Positions 48,578 through 57,000 of a DNA stretch of 64,000 nt are shown here, one piece after another. The stretch is from positions 212,721 through 276,720 of the forward strand of contig JANSXK010000001.1 in assembly GCA_024742995.1 (NCBI GenBank), written 5' to 3'. The notes beneath the pieces were generated by a model, which was not told where the DNA came from, ran no database searches, and was given only the letters and a program-made list of their open reading frames with translations. This DNA comes from Gammaproteobacteria bacterium. Lineage in GTDB: Bacteria > Pseudomonadota > Gammaproteobacteria > Legionellales > Legionellaceae. Each line of letters starts with the position of its first letter. The stretch's first letter is position 1. Both the position numbers and the translations under genes were made by a program.

Positions 48578-48677
48578 TTGTAACTCAAAAATTTGCGATG
48601 CCTTTTGTCGTTACCAACAAGGTTTTGTTCAAACAAGATGCGCTTGTTCCAGCTGGGAAAGAAAGCGACTTAAACCC

Positions 48678-49469
48678 TTAATCCAAAATCAAAGAAATAT
48701 CATCACAAAAAAGTAACTCTTTAATAATAATATCCAAATAGCCTTTGTGTAACGCATGTTCTATGAGTTGATTTCTAGAGTCACAGCCCATTTTTTTCTT
48801 AATGCTAATGATTTTACCTTCCACCGTTCTACAGGAGAGATTTAAAATATGGGAAATATCCTTATTACTTTTACCCCGTAAAATATAAAACAGACACATT
48901 GATTCTTTTTTTGTGAGAAAATCATCGGGATAGGTATCATGAAAAATATAAGTATTGGCTTTCTTAGCATCAACTGATAAAAAACGACCATCTTTTTCCA
49001 GTAATAAAATAAACCTGCTAGCTAAACTACCTAACTGTGTTAAATCTTGAGCGAATGCATTTATACCAACCACTTCTTCATCTAGCACTAATGGTGTTTT
49101 TTGCCCATACATCACTATTTTATTACCATTGGTGTAGGTATAAATATTGATAGATCTGTTTTCTCCTCTGGTTAGCGCGTCTTTGTCTTGGTCAATAAAA
49201 GCTTCAGCACCACGCACAGCATCACAGCGCATCTCAAAATCCGTGATGCCTTGTACTGCTTCCGGGCTGTCATAGCCTATTAACTGAGCCCATTGAGGCG
49301 AGCACGCTTGTATCACAGAAGCTTTGTCTTTAATTAAAACCAAGCCAGGCGCTTGATTAACATAATCGATAAAATTATGTTCGATCATAGATAACACGTC
49401 ACTATAGAAAAACCATTTTTCACAAAAATACCCAAGCATACGAATAAATTGACTACGGTTCAATGACAA
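48678..49469 (-). CDS. PAS-LuxR family transcriptional regulator
   Basis: About 263 residues: an N-terminal PAS-like sensor (about 30-145; VIQACSPQWAQLIGYDSPEA) and a C-terminal LuxR/GerE helix-turn-helix (LTKKESMCLFYILRGKSNKD...LSCRTVEGKIISIKKKMG, about 190-245). The full frame begins with a TTG at 49469 behind GAGAAG; ATG codons at 49439 or 49388 are alternative starts. It is the nearest regulator to the MATE and NRPS-PKS genes and could control them, but nothing in the sequence proves this. Confidence 0.82.
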   Translation of the reverse strand: MSLNRSQFIRMLGYFCEKWFFYSDVLSMIEHNFIDYVNQAPGLVLIKDKASVIQACSPQWAQLIGYDSPEAVQGITDFEMRCDAVRGAEAFIDQDKDALTRGENRSINIYTYTNGNKIVMYGQKTPLVLDEEVVGINAFAQDLTQLGSLASRFILLLEKDGRFLSVDAKKANTYIFHDTYPDDFLTKKESMCLFYILRGKSNKDISHILNLSCRTVEGKIISIKKKMGCDSRNQLIEHALHKGYLDIIIKELLFCDDISLILD

Positions 49470-49581
49470 CTTCTCAACAATAGCAATGTCAGGTAGTTAT
49501 TACGCTTATAGGGAAATCTATCTCATGATATTGTTTTCTCCTTTCAGCATCTATCCTAAGACGTAAGGAGATTCTATCGAC

Positions 49582-49875
49582 ATGTGCAATCATCAAGTCA
49601 TTAATGACATTAGCAATCTATCAATGGCGCTACAAGTCGGACATACTGATGCAGTAAAGCGTTATGTCGAAGCTATCTTAAATTCAACATTGGCATCTGA
49701 CCAAAAAATTGAGCTCTTAACCGCAAAAACAGTAGACGGTATACCAGGCTTATGGATATCACTACAAAAGGGCAATACCGAAATCATTACAATTTACCTA
49801 GAAGCTATTTTGAATTCAACGCTAGAGCCATCCCAAAAGCTTGAACTGATCGCCTTGAATACAGGAATATACTGA
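49582..49875 (+). CDS. Short tandem-repeat protein, probably a truncated ankyrin-like repeat protein
   Basis: 97 residues holding two copies of a ~46-residue unit: LQVGHTDAVKRYVEAILNST...DQKIELLTAKTVDGIPGLWIS and LQKGNTEIITIYLEAILNST...SQKLELIALNTGIY. The units share AILNSTL and (S/D)QK-EL(L/I). The pattern G(H/N)(T/A)(D/E)-(V/I) and the helical spacing are ankyrin-like and resemble repeats in host-associated Legionellales proteins. A GAAT stop (TGA) cuts the third unit after LNTGIY, and nothing recognisable follows, so this may be the remnant of a longer gene. It has an AAGGAG site. Confidence 0.55.
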   Translation: MCNHQVINDISNLSMALQVGHTDAVKRYVEAILNSTLASDQKIELLTAKTVDGIPGLWISLQKGNTEIITIYLEAILNSTLEPSQKLELIALNTGIY

Positions 49876-50007
49876 TATACAGATCTATCCCAATCAAACA
49901 TGGGTGCATGAGCTATTTTATCAATAGCTTCATTGTAAGCCCCGAATAAAAACCTAGTAGATTAAACAGCTTGTAACAGCATGCCAGTCGAAAAAATGCT
50001 TTCTTAG

Positions 50008-51402
50008 CTACACTGATACTGAAGTTACTACATAAGATGGTTTTATTTTGAGTCGTTGTAATCTATAAATTAAACCCATCATACCTAAGGCAAACCCACA
50101 TAGAAGGCCTGCCTTCACGCCAACAGCCCCAAAACCTAGAGTAAAACCCAAAAAATAGCCTGAGGGCAAGCTTATAAAACAACTCATGATGATACCAATC
50201 CACATAGAAGCACGAGTATCAAAATAACCTCGTAACACACCAATAAGAATATGCCTCGCTGAATCAAACCATTGAGAAATTGCTGTGATAACAAACATTA
50301 AATTCGTCAAATGAATAATTGAAGCATTCATCTCTAAAGACACATCTAAATATAATCCTACAATAAGTTTAGAATGAACGACATATATATAAGCTACGAT
50401 TAAACTAAAAATAGAGCCTAATATTAATCCGGAGTGCGCAATACTATTCAAATCATCATATTCTCCAGAACCTCGGGCTTTACTTATTAGAATGCCACAA
50501 GCCTGTGAAATACCAAGCGGTATCATCATTGTCACTAGGCTTGCTTGCAAAGTAATTTGTTGAGCAATCAAGGCCGTTTCACCAAATGTGCCTATTAAAA
50601 AAGTAAGGAGAGAAAGTACCATCCACTCGGTACCAAACTGTATACTAATGGGTAAGCCCATCTGAGTTATTTGGCGTAATACAGGTATATCAACAAAAGC
50701 ACAAAAATGAAACAGTTTGAATTTTTTAATATCTGAGTTCAAAAATATATACATTAACTGAATGAACAATATCATCCAATCTGTCAATACATTCGCATAG
50801 GCGATACCTTGCATTCCTAATTGTGTAAAAGAAAAAATATAACTAAACATAATCAATAGGACGAAGTTAAAGCAATGACATACAGTCACCCAAGAAGCTT
50901 TAGACACTGCCAAAAAAAACTGCTGACATCCCCCTGATAACATCAAGGGCAATATACTCCATTTCATAATATAGATATACTCGCCAACATAGTGGATTAA
51001 TTGCTTTGGCTGACGAAAAAACAAGAATATAAAGCTGAGTTTGGGTAATAAAAAAAAGGCTATTATCCCCACCAAAGCACCTAAAATCCAACCCTGATGC
51101 ACTATCTGTTTGATACGGGCTGTGTTTCCTACACCGCGTGCATTGCCAACCAAAACACTAATTGGATACAAAAAAGTCATAAGTATAATAAGGATTGGAG
51201 ATAGCGATGCATTAATTAATGTGCTCGCAGCAAATTGTGTATGACCAAATTGAGCAATAAATAGGGTTGAAATAATACCACGTAGCGCAATCAATATACG
51301 AGACAATACGATCGGAATAGAAAATATGAAAATTACTTTTAAAAATCTCGGTCGATTTTTAAATACACCAAAAGCCTTATTTTTAACTGCAGACACATCC
51401 AT
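50008..51402 (-). CDS. MATE-family efflux transporter
   Basis: A 464-residue multidrug and toxin extrusion protein with twelve membrane segments. Typical features: ISTLFIAQFGHTQFAASTLIN in the first helix pair, VGNARGVGNTARIKQIVHQG in the segment 2-3 loop, and their second-half counterpart ISKARGSGEYDDLNSIAHSG. PLMLSGGCQQFFLAVSKAS and ARHILIGVLRGYFDTRAS are the usual paired helices. These cation antiporters export drugs or metabolites. Its position beside the NRPS-PKS cluster makes export of that product a reasonable guess. Confidence 0.87.
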   Translation of the reverse strand: MDVSAVKNKAFGVFKNRPRFLKVIFIFSIPIVLSRILIALRGIISTLFIAQFGHTQFAASTLINASLSPILIILMTFLYPISVLVGNARGVGNTARIKQIVHQGWILGALVGIIAFFLLPKLSFIFLFFRQPKQLIHYVGEYIYIMKWSILPLMLSGGCQQFFLAVSKASWVTVCHCFNFVLLIMFSYIFSFTQLGMQGIAYANVLTDWMILFIQLMYIFLNSDIKKFKLFHFCAFVDIPVLRQITQMGLPISIQFGTEWMVLSLLTFLIGTFGETALIAQQITLQASLVTMMIPLGISQACGILISKARGSGEYDDLNSIAHSGLILGSIFSLIVAYIYVVHSKLIVGLYLDVSLEMNASIIHLTNLMFVITAISQWFDSARHILIGVLRGYFDTRASMWIGIIMSCFISLPSGYFLGFTLGFGAVGVKAGLLCGFALGMMGLIYRLQRLKIKPSYVVTSVSV

Positions 51403-51757
51403 AAATTTCCATTAATCCGTTCGTTTACAAAAAAGAGCTCAACATGTGTCTACATCAAGTTCAGCTGACGTTATTTGATAAGGAAATAATCAATTTACTT
51501 CATGCCTGATGTGATTTTATTACAACCCGGAACTTCCGGTCTCTAAATTTAGAAAAACACTACTGTAATACCATCTATGTTGCAAGAAATTGTTGATACT
51601 ATTGCGTTACTATCTTTTTTGAATAATAATTACCAAGAGAAGATTAAATGCTTGGTTAGCCAAGAACATAATTAGTCTGTTTTATACAGGAAGCATTGTT
51701 ATGAATGGCGCCGAAAATTTTCAGTATAATAACGATCAATAACAAAAGGAATTAGTA
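51403..51757. other. Intergenic region upstream of the outer-membrane barrel gene
   Basis: 355 bp between divergent MATE and barrel genes. It holds a perfect short dyad CCGGAA-C-TTCCGG (51527-51539), a small stem-loop CTTGG-TTAG-CCAAG (about 51653-51666), and a 32-codon frame at 51577-51675 without ribosome-binding site that I do not accept as a gene. A promoter element for the barrel gene is at its right end. Confidence 0.6.
51725..51730 (+). promoter_or_regulatory. -10 box of the outer-membrane barrel gene
   Basis: Perfect TATAAT 28 bp before the ATG at 51758, with AAAGGA as ribosome-binding site. No convincing -35 element is seen at the right distance (TGAATG at 51702-51707 is poor), which may mean activator dependence. 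Confidence 0.45.
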
Positions 51758-52522
51758 ATGAAAAAAACAATGTTAGCACTCTCGGCCCTAAGTCTTATTT
51801 CTGTAGGACACGCAGGAACTATGGGTGATACAAAACCTGTCCATCCTATTACCCCTTTTATTGCAGGAGAGGCATCCTACACATGGAACACAATTAATAC
51901 TTTTACAATTGGTGCACTAACTGCATCAGAAACAAATCAAGGTTGGGGCGGCCGACTATCTACAGGATTGGCGTACAGTTACAATGACAAAGTTAAGCTC
52001 ATCGGAGAAGCTGGTGGTGGCTATTATGGTTCAACTAATTTATCAATATCGAACGAAGCGAGTAGTCGTCTAGGTATTGATGGTTACGATATTTTAGCTG
52101 GTGCATCCTATACCTTAGGCCAGTTTAACCTTTTTGAAAATATACCAGTTAGTGCTTTTGATAATATGCCAGGCCAATTTGATGTTTTCTTTAAGTTTGG
52201 CTTTATGGTTGAAAACGTACGCCGTACAGTCACTACTGTCTTAGCAAACGCCATACCTGGTGGTGTATATAACGGTACTATCGTATCAAAATATATTACT
52301 ACTCAAGTTTACCCGGAAATCAAAGTAGGTGGTGATTATAATCTAAATGATAATTGGGCTGCTACAGTGGCTTACATGCATGTATTTGGTACCAGTCCTG
52401 GCGGCACAACACAAGTCACAGCAACTTCAGCACCAGCTGCTATAACGCAAAACTCATCGAATACGCTATCAAATCCTACACTTAATTCAATTATGTTTGG
52501 ATTGCGCTATTCTTTTGTTTAA
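51758..52522 (+). CDS. Outer-membrane beta-barrel protein
   Basis: A 254-residue protein: signal peptide MKKTMLALSALSLISVGHAG, then FIAGEASYTWNTINTF and alternating strands (GWGGRLSTGLAYSYNDKVKLIGEAG, AATVAYMHVFG) ending in LNSIMFGLRYSFV. This is the style of the Legionella/Coxiella-type surface barrels with 8-10 strands. It sits between the MATE and POT transporter genes on the opposite strand; its terminator lies inside the coding end of the POT gene. Role unknown; a pore for the neighbouring export systems is possible but unsupported. Confidence 0.75.
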   Translation: MKKTMLALSALSLISVGHAGTMGDTKPVHPITPFIAGEASYTWNTINTFTIGALTASETNQGWGGRLSTGLAYSYNDKVKLIGEAGGGYYGSTNLSISNEASSRLGIDGYDILAGASYTLGQFNLFENIPVSAFDNMPGQFDVFFKFGFMVENVRRTVTTVLANAIPGGVYNGTIVSKYITTQVYPEIKVGGDYNLNDNWAATVAYMHVFGTSPGGTTQVTATSAPAAITQNSSNTLSNPTLNSIMFGLRYSFV

Positions 52523-54008
52523 ATTTTAACGCATCGACTCTTTGCTTACGCAAAGAGTCGATGTATTTTTTAAGTATTGGAACAAGCAACAAGCTACTAA
52601 ATGTTACAATAACTGAGATTAGCAAATACATCTTAAATCCACGCTGATAAATTTTCTCAACCGCAGAAAAATTATTGAGTAGCGCTACCGGTACAGCTGA
52701 AAAATTAGCGAGCATACCTGACAATTTAGCCCCTAATCCCTGAGTAATAAAAAAAATACCGGTCATTAATCCTATGAGGCGACGAGGTAACAACTCACCA
52801 ACCATTGCCAAGCCAATAGGAGAGATCAATAATTCGCCAACAGCAATCAGAACATACGTTGGAATGATATCAGCAGGACGAATCAATCCATGTTTCATCA
52901 CAAATACATTATAATATAAAAGCCCCAACGCAATACTATGCAACAATAAGGCAAGCGTAAATTTCATCGGAATCGATGGATTCAGAGAAGGAGCAAACTC
53001 CTCTAACCACCGCCAGCCCCAAGCAAATAAAAATCCAATAATAACCACACTGACTGCTTCTATGGCAGGATACACCGTTGGAATAATAGATATGCCCCAT
53101 ATGTGGTTATCCACAACACGTTCAACAAATAAATTCATAGAAAAAAACATTTGAAAATAAAGCATCCAATAACATGTGGAAATAATCATCAAGATAAGAA
53201 ATATAATAAGTTTTAAGCGTAGTGCATTGTCACAATTGTAAAACTCGTATGCCATGATAGCAAAGCAACTTATAGCGACACAGATAAAAAAATTGCTAGC
53301 ACATTCCTGATGAGAAATAATGAAATAGCTAGCAAATACCGCTAATATAACCAATGAAAGAGCGTAAATATAATTAATGCTTAGCTGCAGAGGAGAGTGT
53401 GGAGCGTCATTGTAAAACGTGGTAGTTCGGCTGCCGAACAAAAACAACAAAAACCCCGTGACTAATGCAAAAGACGCACTAAAAAATACGCCATGCCAAG
53501 ATAAATATTTTTGGATAATACCCGCAACCGTTTCTCCTAATATAATCCCAATATTAATACCCATAAAAAAAACAGTATAACCACTATATCTTCGAGTATC
53601 ATTGGCAGGATAAAGAAAACCAACCATACTACTGATATTTGGCTTCATTAAACCAACACCCACAGTAATCATTGCAAAGTCCGCTAGTACAAATGTCAAA
53701 TCATGAAAAACTGCCGCCAGAGCGTAGCCAATGGTTAATATGATGAAAGATGAAATAACTGCGGCACGAGGTCCAATAAGCCGATCTGCGATAAAACCGC
53801 CCAAAATTGAATTCGCGTAAGCTAGCGCGGTGATTGAACCAAGAATTTCATAACTCAAACCATCGCTTAAATGAAAGTTGTCAGTTAAGTAGAAAATTAC
53901 CAATGACAATATAATATAAAATCCGTAACGCTCACACATTTCAGCCATGAAAAAAACAGTTAGCGCTTTAGGTTGTTTTTGAATCATCTCACAAAAACTC
54001 ATTTGCAT
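52491..54008 (-). CDS. POT/PTR2-family peptide transporter
   Basis: About 505 residues with twelve or more membrane segments. Proton-coupled oligopeptide transporter signatures are present: AEMCERYGFYIILSLVIF (the ExxERxxxY helix-1 motif), GGFIADRLIGPRAAV, GLMKPNISSMVGFLYPAND and YTVFFMGINIGIILG. The second half keeps VGELLISPIGLAMVGELLPRRLIG. The start (ATG 54008 or 54002) overlaps the 3' end of the NRPS-PKS gene by 14-20 bp, so translation is coupled. Family members normally import di- and tripeptides; coupling to an NRPS suggests movement of its product or a precursor. Confidence 0.88.
   Translation of the reverse strand: MQMSFCEMIQKQPKALTVFFMAEMCERYGFYIILSLVIFYLTDNFHLSDGLSYEILGSITALAYANSILGGFIADRLIGPRAAVISSFIILTIGYALAAVFHDLTFVLADFAMITVGVGLMKPNISSMVGFLYPANDTRRYSGYTVFFMGINIGIILGETVAGIIQKYLSWHGVFFSASFALVTGFLLFLFGSRTTTFYNDAPHSPLQLSINYIYALSLVILAVFASYFIISHQECASNFFICVAISCFAIMAYEFYNCDNALRLKLIIFLILMIISTCYWMLYFQMFFSMNLFVERVVDNHIWGISIIPTVYPAIEAVSVVIIGFLFAWGWRWLEEFAPSLNPSIPMKFTLALLLHSIALGLLYYNVFVMKHGLIRPADIIPTYVLIAVGELLISPIGLAMVGELLPRRLIGLMTGIFFITQGLGAKLSGMLANFSAVPVALLNNFSAVEKIYQRGFKMYLLISVIVTFSSLLLVPILKKYIDSLRKQRVDALKFKQKNSAIQT
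52532..52571 (+). terminator. Rho-independent terminator embedded in the POT coding sequence
   Basis: A perfect 14-bp stem (CATCGACTCTTTGC / GCAAAGAGTCGATG) with a 4-nt loop and a following T-run (52566-52571), 10 bp after the barrel-gene stop. On the minus strand the same bases encode residues of the POT C-terminus (IDSLRKQRVDA). Confidence 0.85.
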
Positions 54009-57000
54009 TTTCAAGAAAATAACTTATTTTTTTAGCAAGTTGTTTTACATGCGGAGATTCATTCATTGAAATGTGATTACCGGAAACTGCAAACGAATGA
54101 AACAGCCCATGAACTATTTCACGCCAATACGTCTCCTGATCCGTTGGTATATCCGAGATAGACTCTTCCGGTGAGATATAAATCACGCTGCCTCTATATG
54201 GTTGGGCTATATAATCTCGCATATATTGATCATGAGATCGCCAAACCTTCAGTAAAATCGGCAAAAAACTTTCATAAAACTTCTTTTCTGTTTCATTGCT
54301 ACTGATAAGATTGACTATCGATGCTATTTTTAAAGACAAATTATCTAGTGCTTTCATTGCAGCAATATCAATCTTATCTTTAATGATATATTTGATAAAA
54401 TATTCTAAGATATCTTCTTCTGTTTTAGCATCAGGTAAATTATGATAATGCGGACTGTGTATCATCAATACCTCAGGCCTATACCCATATTGAGCATCAA
54501 CTTGTTGTGCCATTTCAAAAGCAACGATCCCACCAAATGATGAGCCACCTAGAATATAAGGAGATTTAATTTGGTTTTCCTTCAGTAGCGATAAATAAGT
54601 GGTCGCCATAGCTTCAATACTTTCAAACCCCTCATGCCCTGATAATATAGGAGAACGAATCCCTATTACTTGTTGTGTTTCTGGTAAACACTGTACAAGT
54701 TCACGATAAAAATAAATATCGCCTCCAATTGGATGAATTAAAATTAGGGGGTATTGATTATCTTCAGCGCCTTTTTGCATATAAATTAATGATTGGCTCT
54801 CAACCTGTTCTTGCTGATTACGCCATATAAGATGACTTAATTCGGTAATGCTAATCTTGTCCAAAGCAATCAGATCAAATTGGCAATTAAACTGTTTTTT
54901 AAGTGCTGATAATAACTGAACTGCCAGCAAAGAATCCCCACCCATATCAAAAAAATCTCGGGATGCATTCATCTCTTCCATACCAAGCGTGTCTTGCCAT
55001 ATTCTAATAACAGTGGATGTAACCTCTTCTAATGAAATTGGTTGATTTTGAGTTTCTTTTGGAAGAGAGGCAACAGGTGTTGAACATTGTTTCATAGGTT
55101 TAAAAACTGTCTTCTCAAAAGGATAATGTGGTAAGGAAATATTTCTCACATCATGATGCATGTAAAAGACAGACCAGTTAATAGCAAGACCTAACGCGTA
55201 TAAATAACCAATTGACTCATAGACAGCAGTCCATACATTAGCCTGTTTGAAATCGTAATTTAATAAGGTGCAAATCACATCAATCTCAAGCAAAACAGCA
55301 TGTTCGGGTAACGCATGCTTCATGTTATTCAAATCAATATACTGTTCATTTTTTACAAAGTAAGGCGCTAGCAGATGCTCATCATTAATTACAATCCCAT
55401 CTTCAAGGGACATCATTGGGATCTTAGGAGGACTCAATTCCGGTATTGGGCTATTTTGATGACAAAAAATCTTAATAACGTCTTCTAAGGAAATCACTTC
55501 AGCAAGACAAGCAGCAACATAAGCCCTAGTGCCAGATACAAAAAATATGGCCTTTGGGGTGATATCTAGCGTACGCAAATAATGCGTAAGTGCATATTCA
55601 CTAATAAAATCAGCTGAACTCGAAAAACAACCATCATTCAACAATAGTTCGAGCGTCATCTCTTCACTAGTATACTGCTGCATCATCGACAGACAAGTAT
55701 CGACCACACCCTTATAGCCCGGTATATGATTGTATAGATCTCGTGTTATTTGCAAACGATTAAACGACTTGCTTCTAAACACAAAACAAAGAGAGGGCGT
55801 TTCACCACGTCCAATGACACAGTCATCTTGATATGCTAAAGTTTGCTGTAATTTTTCTGCCTTATGATTCACAAAAACCATAGCATATTTAAAAAGATGG
55901 CGTCTTGTATGTAAGGTATATGCTAGCGAAGGAAAATTGATATTATCCTGTTTTTCTAGCCACACGGACAATTGTTGAATTTGATTCTGAAGAGCTGCTT
56001 TCGTATTGGCAGACACAACAAAAACCTGCCCAGCATCCAAATCTTGTCTCATCTCTGCAAGCACTGGCGCTTGTTCTAGAATAGCATGTGCATTGGTACC
56101 ACCGATCCCAAACGAACTGACACCCGCTCTTTTTAAACCTTCAACTGCCCAGGGTTTTGTTTTGGTGTTCACATAAAATGGACTGTTCGGAAAATCAATG
56201 TTTTTATTTCCTGCTTTGTAATGAAGTGTTGGAACCAAGGTTTCATGATAAAGACACAACACTGTCTTAATGAAACCAGCGATCCCTGCTGACTCTTGTA
56301 AATGACCTAAGTTGCTCTTAACAGAACCTATTGCACAAAACTGCTTCTGCTGTGTCGTTTGCTGAAACATTTTAGATAAGGCTTCAAGTTCAATTTGATC
56401 GCCTAAACTTGTTGCTGTCCCATGCGCTTCTATGTAACTGATATCATTTGCAGTAATATTTGCCGCAGCATGCGCTGTACTAATAACTTCTGCCTGCTTA
56501 TTAACACTGGGTGCGGTAAATCCTACTTTTTGGTGTCCGTCATTATTAATCGATGTTGATTTAAGCACAGCATAAATACGATCTTTATCTGCAAGCGCTT
56601 GCTTCAAACGTTTTAATACAACGATTCCAACCCCCTGCCCGTCAAATGTGCCATTCGCCTCTTCATCAAAAGGTCGGCAACAACCATCGGGAGAGCGAAT
56701 AAATCCAGGTTCATATAAATAGCCATGTGTTTCCAAATCACACATCGATACCCCACCTGCTAGCGCAATATCACAATCACCATGTAATAAAGCCAAGCGT
56801 GCTTGATGAATTGCAACCAATGAACTAGAGCAGGCTGTATCAATAAACATAGCAGGGCCAGTAAGATTTAATTTATAAGCCACTTTTGTAACGAGATAAG
56901 AAGAACCATTTTGAATGATTAATGAATAATATTCACTTGACGTAAGTTCTTTTTCTGATGTCCATTGTTGCCAATATGCTGTTTGACTACACGTTGCATA

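Noticed and set aside
51577..51675. 32-codon frame (MLQEIVDTIALL start) upstream of the barrel gene
   Set aside because: ATG start but no ribosome-binding site and too short to support without conservation data.
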